Notes: a model not told the origin generated them from the sequence alone. Counted from the stretch's first letter, positions 26,182-35,030 are shown. The stretch: 64,000 nt of DNA from Burkholderia sp. Nafp2/4-1b (GCF_003635165.1 NZ_ML058603.1:62001-126000); one strand, 5' to 3'. Program-made: numbers and translations.

Positions 26182-28863
26182 ATGAACGTGACCGAACTGG
26201 CGCAGGCGATTCGTGGCGGCCTGATTCAGCAGGACCGCCTGCTGAAGACGGACATCCCATCGCTGCCGAACAATGCGCTCGTGCCGCGCCGCGCCGTGAT
26301 CCGTTCCGAGCTCGGCCGCGATTTCAGCGTGGCGCTCGATCTGGTTTCCACCGCGAGCGACGTCGAGCTCAAGACGCTGATCGCGCAGCCGATCACGCTG
26401 TGGATCCAGCAGGCGGACAAATCGTATCTGCCGATCAACGGTTATATCCATACAGCGCGTCGGCTCGGCGCCGACGGCAGCCTGTCGAGTTACCAACTGC
26501 GCTTCGCGTCGTGGATGCACTTCCTCAAGTTCCGCAGCGACATGCGGTACTGGCAGGACAAGCCGGTCGACGCGATTCTCTCCGATGTGTTCGACAGCCA
26601 TCCGCAGGCCAAGGGCCGATACCAGTTCGCGCTGTCGAAGCCGCTGCCGTCCCGCTCGTACTGCCGCCAGAGCGAAACCGACTGGAACTTCGTGCATCGG
26701 CTGATGGAGGACGAAGGGCTGTTCGGCTTCTGGCGGCACAGCGAGGACGGGAACGCGCACACGTTCGTCGTCACCGACGACCTGCATGCGGTCGACGCAC
26801 TGTCGCCGAATACCGTCAGGTTCGATCGCTCGGGCAGCGGCACCGAAACCGCCGGTTTCACGCAGTGGGCCGCGTCGCGAACGTTGCAGAGCACGCAGCA
26901 CACCACGCGCACGTTCGACTACAAATCGCCGTCATCGGCGGGCAATCCGAACGGCACGTCGCTGCCCACGAAGGGCGGCCAGGGCGACCTGCCGGGCCAG
27001 ACGGAAATCTACGAATACACCGGCGCGTACACGTATCCGGGGCAGGACCGCGGCGAACATCTGTCGAAGATTCGCCTCGAGGAGTGGGAGTCGCGCGCGA
27101 AGCGTTTCTTCGGCGTGGGCGGCGTGCGCGGGATCGATGCCGGCCGGCGCTTCACGTTGGCCGATCATCCCGAGCACGATCGCGATGCGGCGAGCGATCG
27201 CGAATTCGCGGCGATCGGCGTGACGCGCTACATCGAGAACAATCTGCCGGTCTCCGATCACGAAGCGAATTTCCCGCATAGCCTGCGGGACCAGCTCGCG
27301 CAGGCGAAGGCAGGTCACGGGAAGGCCGCGGGGTTCGAAGTCGGGCATGACGACGGCTCCGCCGGGTTCTATCTCGTCGAGGTCGAAGCGCAACGCGCGA
27401 GCGTGCCGTACCGCAGCCCGTTCGAGCATCGCAAGCCCGCGATGCAGCTCGAGACGGCCATCGTCGTCGGGCCGAAGGGCGAGGAGGTTTATACCGACGA
27501 GCTGAACCGGATCAAGGTCATGTTCGTCTGGGATCGGCAGAGCGAAGGCCGCGAGACCGCATCGTGCTGGATGCGCGTCGTGCAGTCGGATACCGGTGGC
27601 GGTTATGGCGGCGTGCACATTCCGCGCGTCGGCGAGGAAGTGCTGGTCGGATACATCGGCGGCGACTGCGACCGGCCGATCGTCATGCATCGCGTGTACA
27701 ACGGCGCTGCCAAGCCGCAATGGCACAGCGACGGGATCCTGTCGGGCTTCCGGTCGAAGGAGTACGCGGGATCGGGGCACAACGAGATGGTGCTCGACGA
27801 CGCGACCGGGCAGAACCGCGCGCGCCTGTTCAGCAGCAGCGCGAATTCTCTGCTTCATCTCGGTTATCTGATCGAGCAGAACGGCAACACGCGCGGCGCG
27901 TATCTCGGCTCCGGTTTCGATCTGCGCACGGATGCGTACGGGGCGATGCGTGCCGGGCAGGGGTTGTATGTGACGACGCATCCGAAGCAGGCGAACAGTC
28001 AGCCGCTGGACGTGAGCGAAGCGAAGCAGCAACTGGGCAACGCGGAAGGGCTGCTCGAGTCGCTGTCGCAGGTCAGCGAGATGCATCAGGCGGAGAGTCT
28101 TGGCACCGGTCACGACGCGTTGAAGCAGTTTGCGGATGCGACGCAGAACAGCGTGGCGGGCGCGACGGCGGGCGGCGGCAGGACTGGCGGTGGCGGGACG
28201 GGGAATGCGAATGCGTTCAAGGAACCGGTGATGCTGTTCGCGAGCCCGGCGGGGATCGGGGTGGCGTCGCAGCAAAGTGCGCACATCGCTGCGGATCGGC
28301 ACGTCAATGTCGTGAGCGGTCAAAGCACGCATGTTGCCAGCGGCAAATCGCTGGTGGCGAGCGTCAAGGAGAAGCTCAGCCTGTTTGCGCAGAACGCGGG
28401 GATGAAGTTCTTTGCCGGGAAAGGCGCGGTCGAGATACAGGCGCAGAACGACAATGTCGAGATGGTCGCGCAGAAAGCAGTGAAGCTGCTGTCCGCGACC
28501 GCGACGATCGAAGGCGTCGCGAAGGAGGAGATTCTGCTGACGTCAGGCGGTGCGTATGTCCGAATCAAGGGCGGCAACATCGAGATTCATGCGCCGGGGA
28601 AGATCGACGTGAAAGGTGGTCAGCACGCGTTCAGCGGGCCGACGAGCATGCACAAGACGTTCAAGGCGGAAGGCAAGAAGGCGGATATGCGCATTCGCTA
28701 TGTGGATGCCGATGGCAACGTGCCGCACGGCGAGCCGATCAAGTTCACGACCGAGGACGGGACCGAGCATAGCGTCGCGCTCGACGCGGAAGGCAAGGCG
28801 GAATTGAAGAACATCGATTTTGACGAGTTCGTGGCCAGTCAGGTCAAGCGGATGGGAGAGTGA
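26182..28863 (+). CDS. vgrG: VgrG (TssI) spike protein with C-terminal beta-type extension
   Basis: Complete VgrG of 893 aa with a GAAGAAGGGG ribosome-binding site. Order: gp27-like region, OB-fold (EVYTDELNRIKV, SDTGGGYGGVHIPRVGEEVL), DUF2345 region, then a C-terminal extension from about residue 830 (MRIRYVDADGNVPHGEPIKF) that reads as a small transthyretin-like or carboxypeptidase-regulatory-like beta domain. It is closely similar to the VgrG at the window start through the DUF2345 region, but the C-terminal extension is different. Such extensions usually bind a cognate effector; here the next gene begins 3 bp after the stop. Confidence 0.97.
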   Translation: MNVTELAQAIRGGLIQQDRLLKTDIPSLPNNALVPRRAVIRSELGRDFSVALDLVSTASDVELKTLIAQPITLWIQQADKSYLPINGYIHTARRLGADGSLSSYQLRFASWMHFLKFRSDMRYWQDKPVDAILSDVFDSHPQAKGRYQFALSKPLPSRSYCRQSETDWNFVHRLMEDEGLFGFWRHSEDGNAHTFVVTDDLHAVDALSPNTVRFDRSGSGTETAGFTQWAASRTLQSTQHTTRTFDYKSPSSAGNPNGTSLPTKGGQGDLPGQTEIYEYTGAYTYPGQDRGEHLSKIRLEEWESRAKRFFGVGGVRGIDAGRRFTLADHPEHDRDAASDREFAAIGVTRYIENNLPVSDHEANFPHSLRDQLAQAKAGHGKAAGFEVGHDDGSAGFYLVEVEAQRASVPYRSPFEHRKPAMQLETAIVVGPKGEEVYTDELNRIKVMFVWDRQSEGRETASCWMRVVQSDTGGGYGGVHIPRVGEEVLVGYIGGDCDRPIVMHRVYNGAAKPQWHSDGILSGFRSKEYAGSGHNEMVLDDATGQNRARLFSSSANSLLHLGYLIEQNGNTRGAYLGSGFDLRTDAYGAMRAGQGLYVTTHPKQANSQPLDVSEAKQQLGNAEGLLESLSQVSEMHQAESLGTGHDALKQFADATQNSVAGATAGGGRTGGGGTGNANAFKEPVMLFASPAGIGVASQQSAHIAADRHVNVVSGQSTHVASGKSLVASVKEKLSLFAQNAGMKFFAGKGAVEIQAQNDNVEMVAQKAVKLLSATATIEGVAKEEILLTSGGAYVRIKGGNIEIHAPGKIDVKGGQHAFSGPTSMHKTFKAEGKKADMRIRYVDADGNVPHGEPIKFTTEDGTEHSVALDAEGKAELKNIDFDEFVASQVKRMGE

Positions 28864-28865
28864 AC

Positions 28866-30356
28866 ATGGGTGGCAAGGCGCTTGTTCAACATAACGTTTG
28901 TATTGATCTGCCAGGGGAGCCGGTCAAGTGCGCTGCCGAGACGGAGTTGACGGTGCTGTTGCGCAAGCATCGGGACGTGGTGTTCGACATCAAGCTTCAG
29001 CCGGGTGCGGCGTATACCGTCACCACGACACATCCTGATCGGCCCACTGGGCGCTTTTATGACACCAAGCAGAAAGCGAATGTCGGCAGGACGACGTTCA
29101 AGGATGGGGAACCATGCCACATCTGGCTCGGCCGTACTTTCGAAGGAAGTTTAATTCTTACACAGGGCGAGAAAGTACTCGGACGTTATCCGATTAGCAA
29201 GCTTGATTGCACGAAGGGTTGTACAGACGATCCGAAGGACAAGCCCGCCCCCATGCTGATCATTCTGCACAATAACCAGAGTCTCGCGAAAGAATTGAGC
29301 GCGGTCGGGAACGTGTTCCCCGAGGCTCAACATTCTGCGACATCGATACCGTCAAGTGGGAAAGGTTCCATAGGGTCCGGCAATGCCGGGGCGAGGTTAC
29401 TCAATCCTTCGCAATATGCATCGGCGCCGGTACCATTTTCGGAAGCTAAAGCAACTCGGTCGAGAGACGTATTGCCGACGGTCCATGCGTTCAAAATCAA
29501 ACAGACCAGCGGGTCGATGGTTCCTGCTGAACTCATCGCGTTCTTTGCGAGCGGGGCGGAGTCATTCAAATGGGATCCGCTCGACACGCTTTCCAGAAAT
29601 TTCCTTACTGCCCAAATTGCAGGCGGACTAGCGTATGGATGGGATACGTTTGGGCCAAATGGTCCATTGAAGAGATTCTGGAATCGGGTGTTCATCATCG
29701 TACGGAACTCAAATGGGGAATTCACGATGTTCTTCCAGACTTCCAGGAAGGAAAGGGATCTGTTGGGCTTTCTTCTGACGACGTATCGGGCTAGATCGAA
29801 TGACGTGCAGGTCATGACGCTATTGGGCGGGACGGGGTCTCTCTCATCGGGTACGCGTGCAACTTGGGAGGCAGCGAACGCCGCGATCAATCTTAAGACG
29901 ATGACCGGAAGGGCGATGGGGTTTGCCATCGCCATGGATACAATGGCGTGGATGCAAGACTACGAAACGATAGGCAAGAATGGCAAGAGGAAGCAGGATT
30001 TTGCGAACCTACTTGCGACAATCGGGATCGATGTAGCACAGATGTGGCTCGCGACCGTTGCAGCAACCGCGACGATTTCGTTTGTCTTCGCTGGCGGGGC
30101 CATGGTTGCTGGTGCGGCTATTACAGCGCCGGTTTGGATGATCGCAGTGGGAGCCGTCCTGATCACATGGACTTTTAGTTACATCGTCGCTGCGCCGTTT
30201 AATCAAAAGGACGAGAACGAGCAAAAGATTGGTGATCATTTTGCCAACGTGATTCGCCGAGCCGGCGCTTTTCTGGAGCAACAGTTGGCGAAAGATTACC
30301 CCGCAACCTACTCTGAGTCGAAATGGGAAGTATTTCCAATGGGAGCAATACCTTGA
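28866..30356 (+). CDS. Putative VgrG-linked membrane-active T6SS effector, family not recognised
   Basis: Protein of 496 aa with no family I can name. ATG 28866 has GGGAGAG six bases upstream and lies 3 bp after the vgrG stop. The first 120 residues are soluble and Cys-containing, and could be the part that docks on VgrG. The middle is soluble. Residues about 390-445 form a long hydrophobic block (MWLATVAATATISFVFAGGA, then TAPVWMIAVGAVLITWTF) that could make two or three membrane helices. The following gene overlaps its end by 34 bp and encodes a polytopic membrane protein, as do the next two. A pore-forming or membrane-targeting effector guarded by membrane immunity proteins is the simplest reading. 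GC looks lower than in the T6SS core, suggesting transfer. Confidence 0.72.
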   Translation: MGGKALVQHNVCIDLPGEPVKCAAETELTVLLRKHRDVVFDIKLQPGAAYTVTTTHPDRPTGRFYDTKQKANVGRTTFKDGEPCHIWLGRTFEGSLILTQGEKVLGRYPISKLDCTKGCTDDPKDKPAPMLIILHNNQSLAKELSAVGNVFPEAQHSATSIPSSGKGSIGSGNAGARLLNPSQYASAPVPFSEAKATRSRDVLPTVHAFKIKQTSGSMVPAELIAFFASGAESFKWDPLDTLSRNFLTAQIAGGLAYGWDTFGPNGPLKRFWNRVFIIVRNSNGEFTMFFQTSRKERDLLGFLLTTYRARSNDVQVMTLLGGTGSLSSGTRATWEAANAAINLKTMTGRAMGFAIAMDTMAWMQDYETIGKNGKRKQDFANLLATIGIDVAQMWLATVAATATISFVFAGGAMVAGAAITAPVWMIAVGAVLITWTFSYIVAAPFNQKDENEQKIGDHFANVIRRAGAFLEQQLAKDYPATYSESKWEVFPMGAIP

Positions 30357-31147
30357 GGCCGGCTGAGCGGGAATATTTATATGATGGTGGTCCCAAAGTG
30401 CAAGTCAGAACGAGAATCGATGACCATGCCAAGCTTGCAATGATCTGTGGGGTTCTTGGTCTTGTTCCATTGGCACTTTACTGGATTGCATTCAAAGCAT
30501 TTCGTTCCTCGAACCTTCCGTGGAAAATTGCTTTGGCGGTCGAATTGATCTGTCCGATAGTCGTCTATACACACTATCTACTGAATCGTCGCACGAAGCG
30601 ATTGTATTGGGAGGGCGCCGCGGCTCTCTTCGGAGCATTGCCAATCTGGATGGTCATGGGGTCCCATTGGCTATTCTATTTCGGCTTTGCTCCGATTCCG
30701 ACTCGAATTCGTGCAGCCACGCTTTTGTTTTGTATTAGTGTCACCGTGATTTCGATGGTGGTGACTTGGAAAAATTATCGACGTGCGACAGAGCAATTAG
30801 GGTTGATTCGTCAGGTGATCGTTGTCGAGCCGGATACGATCGTATTTCCCGATGCGTTGGATCGTGGCGTCTCAATGTTTCGGCGCTCATGGCATTGGCT
30901 GCCGGCTCCGCCTATTTGGCTGATTTCGCTGATCGGCTCGGCCGGGACAGCATATGCCATGTTCGCGGGCCGTTTGTATGAAATATCGGGTGGCCCGCAC
31001 ATACTGTTTATTATGCTTTCCATCATCGGTTTTCCGTTTTCTTGTCTCATAATCGGGCATTTTTTTGTGCGGCTGGCATATTTCCACATTTATCTGCCAC
31101 TCAAGCTGGAGCATGAAACTGGAAAAAGGGTCATTCTTGGCCCGTAA
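30323..31147 (+). CDS. Polytopic membrane protein, candidate immunity protein 1
   Basis: Protein of 274 aa with about six hydrophobic segments: LAMICGVLGLVPLALYWIAF, ALAVELICPIVVYTHYLL, ALFGALPIWMVMGSHWLFYF, LLFCISVTVISMVV, WLISLIGSAGTAYAMF and the final ILFIMLSIIGFPFSCLIIG. It ends with the signature P-L-K-L-E-x-x-x-G-K-x-V-I-L shared with the next two genes. ATG 30323 overlaps the effector-like gene by 34 bp; a later start cannot be excluded because no strong ribosome-binding site is visible. Immunity to a membrane-active effector is inferred from coupling and topology. Confidence 0.7.
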   Translation: MGSISNGSNTLRPAEREYLYDGGPKVQVRTRIDDHAKLAMICGVLGLVPLALYWIAFKAFRSSNLPWKIALAVELICPIVVYTHYLLNRRTKRLYWEGAAALFGALPIWMVMGSHWLFYFGFAPIPTRIRAATLLFCISVTVISMVVTWKNYRRATEQLGLIRQVIVVEPDTIVFPDALDRGVSMFRRSWHWLPAPPIWLISLIGSAGTAYAMFAGRLYEISGGPHILFIMLSIIGFPFSCLIIGHFFVRLAYFHIYLPLKLEHETGKRVILGP

Positions 31148-31313
31148 CCGGGTGGTCATTTGTGGCAGGTGGTGCGGGGCATGTCTCTGCACCGCCGCCT
31201 CGAAGCAGGAAACATCAGGGATTGGGCCGGTGGCTATTTGTTGGGAGACAAGGTTTCGGCAAATACGTCCCCTTGGCGCCAGCGTGAGGACGACGGGGTT
31301 TAGACTAGTCAAT

Positions 31314-32069
31314 ATGAAATCGGACGTTGACGACGGCTCGCCGATAGATTTGCACAGAACTGTGGCGGTGATCGGATTGGCGATCGGGATGCTTGTGGCC
31401 GGTATCTATTACGTATTCTCGCAGCTAGGCGTGGTGACGCCCTGGATATGGAGGGTGATGGTGGTCGCACAGTGCTTCGTGTCGATTGCATTGTATGTCC
31501 ACTATCTAATGAATCGGCAATCGCGAAGACTCTGGGTCGAAGGCATCGTCTCAATGATGGCGCTGGTTCCATGGTTGATGATTGCATTCATTTGGTTGTT
31601 CTATGTGTCGTATATTCCGATGCCTGCCTTCCTGAAGGTTTCGGTGGTGCTGGTGTGCTTCGCCATTATCGGGTGGCATGCAATCATGGTTCTTTCGGAT
31701 TTTCGGCGCGCCGCGAAGAAAGATGCGGTGTTGAATACGATTTATCACGACGATGGCAATAATCTGATTCTGCGTCATTCGTGTGGTGGCTACATTGATC
31801 ACTTGACGTCGAGGACTCCATTGAAAGGAGCGTTGATGTCGGTGGTCGCGTATTCGATTCCTTTTGCCGCGGCGATTGGATCGAACACGAACCATATCGC
31901 AGGCGAAATCGTTGGGCCGCACGTGTTGTGCATAATATTGTCGCTCCTCGGATTTCCGATGTCGGTCTCGATCATCGGGAATTTCTATGTGCGAAATTTA
32001 TTTTTTCGAGTGTATTTGCCCCTGAAGCTTGAGCGTCAGACCGGCAAGAAGGTCATTCTCAGACAATGA
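31314..32069 (+). CDS. Polytopic membrane protein, candidate immunity protein 2 (paralogue)
   Basis: Protein of 251 aa clearly paralogous to the previous one. Shared blocks are YVHYLMNRQSRRLWVEG against YTHYLLNRRTKRLYWEG, and GPHVLCIILSLLGFPMS against GPHILFIMLSIIGFPFS, then the common P-L-K-L-E...G-K-x-V-I-L end. ATG 31314 (MKSDVDDGSPIDL) is chosen because it places the first membrane helix at the same distance as in the paralogue; the frame is open upstream but encodes unrelated sequence. Tandem copies of an immunity gene often protect against effector variants in other strains. Confidence 0.72.
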   Translation: MKSDVDDGSPIDLHRTVAVIGLAIGMLVAGIYYVFSQLGVVTPWIWRVMVVAQCFVSIALYVHYLMNRQSRRLWVEGIVSMMALVPWLMIAFIWLFYVSYIPMPAFLKVSVVLVCFAIIGWHAIMVLSDFRRAAKKDAVLNTIYHDDGNNLILRHSCGGYIDHLTSRTPLKGALMSVVAYSIPFAAAIGSNTNHIAGEIVGPHVLCIILSLLGFPMSVSIIGNFYVRNLFFRVYLPLKLERQTGKKVILRQ

Positions 32070-32380
32070 CCGGCGACTCGTCCTCATCGAGTTCTTTCAA
32101 TTTGCGATTCGCTTGGCACGTGTTCTCGGACCCTCGCGGCCCGATCGTCCGGATCGGTCAGGGGCTCGTCGTGTTTGCCGTGCCCGCCGTATTCGTCGCG
32201 GCGCGGATATGGACGGCGCTGTCGACGTATTCGGATTTGCTGTTGTTCTCCACGGTGCTGCTGATACCGTGCGCGCAGCTTCTCGCCGGCCTTGCCGTCA
32301 CGAGCAGCCTGTTGATGATCGGCATGCCGCTCCGGCTGGAACGCATACACGGGAAACCGGTCGTCCTGACCAATGATTGA
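32066..32380 (+). CDS. Half-size membrane protein, paralogous to the C-terminal half of the two preceding proteins
   Basis: Protein of 104 aa starting with ATGA overlap on the previous stop. It has two membrane segments (QGLVVFAVPAVFVAARIW and LLLFSTVLLIPCAQLLAGLA) and ends PLRLERIHGKPVVL, aligning with PLKLEHETGKRVIL and PLKLERQTGKKVIL. Its N-terminus (FAWHVFSDPRGP) aligns with the F-x-x-S-W-H-W-L-P-A-P-P stretch that begins the C-terminal half of the 274-aa protein. It is therefore a half-length relative and not an unrelated ORF. Its codon use is more GC-rich than that of its two neighbours. It could be a regulatory or partial immunity protein, or a decayed copy that was retained. Confidence 0.65.
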   Translation: MTGDSSSSSSFNLRFAWHVFSDPRGPIVRIGQGLVVFAVPAVFVAARIWTALSTYSDLLLFSTVLLIPCAQLLAGLAVTSSLLMIGMPLRLERIHGKPVVLTND

Positions 32381-32463
32381 AGTAGTGAGGCTGCCAGTCG
32401 GCGATGGCGCGACTGCAGTCGCGCGAGGGCGTAGCGGGGCGGCGTGGTGACACGCCGTCCGCA

Positions 32464-33039
32464 TCACGAACCACTGACGCGGTTCCGTGCGCGCGGCGCC
32501 TTTCGCTTCACCGCGTGATTCGGGCGATCCTCGATCCACGGCAGCAGCGCAATGCCCACCGCACACAGCATGAACCCGGCGACCACGGCGAACAGACCGA
32601 ATCCGACTTCACGCACCCATGCTCCGCCCTCGACCGCTTCGTTGCGCCGGGCAATGCCCGGAAACATCGGCGAAACGCGCAGGCCATCGTCCGCAGCCGC
32701 ATTGCAATACGTCTTCGTGAACGCGGCGAACTGTTCGCGGCTGAGGTTCGATGCGGCCGAACGCGAATATACCGGCGACCCGGCAGGCTGCCACGTCGTG
32801 TCGTAGTGCCGCGTCGGTCCGGCGCCATAGCGAAAGACAGCGTGCGCCTCCCATATCGCGTCGGATTTGCCATATCGGAGAGACAACTCGCATCGCTCGA
32901 CGGAGGCGGGGACATGAGGCCACGCGCGAGCGCGAACGAGGATGGCTGAATTGATGGTACCAGCGACACCCATCAGCACGGCGCTTGCACCGAAGAGCGG
33001 AAGAATCACCGATCGCAAACAGCGCAGCGCGAATTTCAC
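32464..33039 (-). CDS. DUF3592-like membrane protein
   Basis: Protein of about 191 aa with an N-terminal hydrophobic helix (VILPLFGASAVLMGVAGTI), an extracytoplasmic beta-rich domain (ASVERCELSLRYG, then AHAVFRYG) and a C-terminal helix (FGLFAVVAGFMLCAVGIALL). This two-helix layout with the W-P-x-x-x-A-x-V start is that of DUF3592 proteins. The start is uncertain: GTG 33039 is assumed because sequence further upstream is low-complexity and reads like noise, and no clear ribosome-binding site is visible. It is leftward, tail-to-tail with the membrane paralogues, at the edge of the cargo insertion. Function unknown. Confidence 0.6.
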   Translation of the reverse strand: MKFALRCLRSVILPLFGASAVLMGVAGTINSAILVRARAWPHVPASVERCELSLRYGKSDAIWEAHAVFRYGAGPTRHYDTTWQPAGSPVYSRSAASNLSREQFAAFTKTYCNAAADDGLRVSPMFPGIARRNEAVEGGAWVREVGFGLFAVVAGFMLCAVGIALLPWIEDRPNHAVKRKAPRARNRVSGS

Positions 33040-33076
33040 TGGAATAACTGGATTAAATAGCCCGCCGAATCCCCGC

Positions 33077-34036
33077 CTACTGCCCCACCCGGAACTCAAT
33101 CCGCCGATTCCTCGCCCGCCCCTCCGCCGTATCATTCGGCGCAATAGGCTGATCCGGCCCGACCCCCGTCGTCGTCATCTGCTGCGGCAGAATGCTCTTC
33201 GTAATCAGATACCCCTTCACAGCATCCGCGCGCGCCTGGCTCAGCGCGATGTTCGACGTCCGGTTCCCGGAATTGTCGGTATGCCCGATGATGTCGACCG
33301 TGCGGTTCTGCATCTTCGCGAGCGCGGCCGCCATCTGATCCAGAATCTGCTTGCCTTGCGGCGTCAGCGTCGCGCTGCCCGTCTCGAACTCGATGGTGCG
33401 ATTCGCGAGCGTCTGGTCGAGCACGCCCTGTTCGGACGCCGACACGCGCAGCCCGTTCTTGATCGTATAGGTCGGGTTCAGCGTGTTCGCCATGTCGCTC
33501 GCGAGCTGCTGGCGTTGCGCTTCGTTGTGCACCTCGCCCTTCATCTCGATCTGCGTGCCGTTGATCTTCAGCTGCCCCTTGCTGATCTGCTTGAGCTGCG
33601 TGCCGAGCAGCTTCTGCACGTTCGCGCTCCAGTTCGGCGGCGTCGCGACGTCGCCGACCTCGATCTGGTCGACCACGCTCGCCGCGCCGTAGGTATCGCG
33701 CAGCTTCTGCAGCACGGCGGCCTTGGTTGCCTCGTCGGGTACCTTGCCGCCGACCACCACCTGGCCGGGCGCCGCGTTCGCGGGCGGCGGCGTGACGGTG
33801 CCGGCCGTGCCGTGCACCACCGTGCCGGACGCCGTGCCGGGGTTATTCACGGCAGAAGGCAGCGCAGCGGCCGCGACCGTCCCGTTGCCGACGGGCGTGA
33901 CGGTCGCGCCGCCGGTGTTCTGCGCATAGGCCGCGCCGCTGCCGACGAGGCCGGCAGCGAGCACAGCGGCAACGAAGGGCGAGGAGGGGGAAAAGCGCGA
34001 GAAGCGCATGCGCCGGACCTGAATCGTGCGTGGCAT
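33077..34036 (-). CDS. T6SS-associated OmpA/BON peptidoglycan-binding protein (TagN-like)
   Basis: Exported protein of 319 aa. ATG 34036 has GGAGG eight bases upstream; a signal peptide follows (FVAAVLAAGLVGSGAAYAQ). A low-complexity linker leads to BON-like segments (PGQVVVGGKVPDEATKAAVL, then KINGTQIEMKGEVHNEAQ). The OmpA C-terminal domain comes last (IEFETGSATLTPQGKQIL, IIGHTDNSGN, LSQARADAVKGYL, ARNRRIEF), including the Asp and Arg that bind diaminopimelate in this family. It lies 4 bp after tagF in the same leftward unit. Since this TssL has no wall-binding domain, this protein is a good candidate for anchoring the apparatus. The name tagN is from memory of Burkholderia loci and is tentative. 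Confidence 0.85.
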   Translation of the reverse strand: MPRTIQVRRMRFSRFSPSSPFVAAVLAAGLVGSGAAYAQNTGGATVTPVGNGTVAAAALPSAVNNPGTASGTVVHGTAGTVTPPPANAAPGQVVVGGKVPDEATKAAVLQKLRDTYGAASVVDQIEVGDVATPPNWSANVQKLLGTQLKQISKGQLKINGTQIEMKGEVHNEAQRQQLASDMANTLNPTYTIKNGLRVSASEQGVLDQTLANRTIEFETGSATLTPQGKQILDQMAAALAKMQNRTVDIIGHTDNSGNRTSNIALSQARADAVKGYLITKSILPQQMTTTGVGPDQPIAPNDTAEGRARNRRIEFRVGQ

Positions 34037-34040
34037 CCCG

Positions 34041-35030
34041 TCAGCCTCCGATGAACGCTTCGCGGAATGCGTCAATGGCGACGCGCAGCGAGAGTTGCGG
34101 TTGGTCGAGGTAGCTGACGAGCTTGCTGATCTGCTGATCGTTTTGCGCATGGGCGTCGATCCATTCGGGATCGTCGATGTCGATGTTGTGGGCGGCGTAG
34201 GTTTGCGGATCGACGACGCTCAGCAGCGTCTTCGACGACGCGCCGTTGAAGCCGATGATCAGCCGTTCGCGCTCGGCGATCGTGCCGATGAAGATCGCGA
34301 GCTCGAAGTCGGCCTGCGCGACGAACGGCGCGATCAGTTCGAGCCAGAACGCGGCGACGAGGCTGCGATAGAACGGATCGACCGGCAGCGGCAGCGTGAG
34401 GCCGCGCTCGATGTGCGACGAGCCGCTCTGCATCACGGGGCGCAGCAGCGAGCCGAGCGCGAGCATCGCGCCGCGCAGCCGCACCGGATGGCCGCTTTCG
34501 AGCAGCATCTGCTGCAGGCCGTACAGCGACTGGTGTTCGACGAAGTCGTTGAAGGTGCCGTCATGCGACGTGCCGGGGCCGCCGACGTCGATCGGTACCT
34601 GCGTGTCGCCGAGCGCCTGCAGCGCGCCGGGCGGCTCTTCCTTCGCGAGCAGCGGCGGCATCTGCGCGGCGACGCGCGACCACAGCCGCGCGAACGCGAG
34701 CGGGCTGCGCGCAAGAAACGCGAGCGGGCGGTCGACCTCGAGCGCGGTCGCGCCGAGGAACGGGAAGCGGCGCATCGACACGTCGTGGCTCGCGACCATG
34801 TGTCCCGCGATCGCGAGCTTGCTGCGCGAGCCGAGGAACGCGAAGTGCATCGGCTTCGCATCCTCGTAGACGATCTTCCAGCGCGGATCCTCCGCGAGCA
34901 GTTCGAGCGCCTGCGCGATCCAGCGATCGAGCGTCTGCAGCAGCTGCGGATTGTGCGCGCTCTTCACGAAGTCGCCGCGCGACGGAATCTTGCCGAAGTA
35001 GGCGATCTGCGCCTGAACGGTTTGCGTCAT
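34041..35030 (-). CDS. tagF: TagF post-translational T6SS regulator
   Basis: Protein of 329 aa with the TagF signature near the start (AQIAYFGKIPSRGDFVKS), followed by the TagF domain (LDRWIAQALELLAE, WKIVYEDAKPMHFAFLGS). TagF proteins repress T6SS assembly post-translationally by binding the Fha adaptor in Pseudomonas. No PppA phosphatase domain is fused, and no fha, ppkA or pppA gene is present in this window. The start ATG 35030 overlaps the tssM stop (ATGA), and the gene is in the tssM-tagF-tagN unit. Confidence 0.92.
   Translation of the reverse strand: MTQTVQAQIAYFGKIPSRGDFVKSAHNPQLLQTLDRWIAQALELLAEDPRWKIVYEDAKPMHFAFLGSRSKLAIAGHMVASHDVSMRRFPFLGATALEVDRPLAFLARSPLAFARLWSRVAAQMPPLLAKEEPPGALQALGDTQVPIDVGGPGTSHDGTFNDFVEHQSLYGLQQMLLESGHPVRLRGAMLALGSLLRPVMQSGSSHIERGLTLPLPVDPFYRSLVAAFWLELIAPFVAQADFELAIFIGTIAERERLIIGFNGASSKTLLSVVDPQTYAAHNIDIDDPEWIDAHAQNDQQISKLVSYLDQPQLSLRVAIDAFREAFIGG

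Noticed and set aside
31065..31313. N-terminal extension of the second membrane paralogue
   Set aside because: The 83 extra codons overlap the end of the first paralogue in another phase and have no counterpart in it; ATG 31314 fits the alignment.
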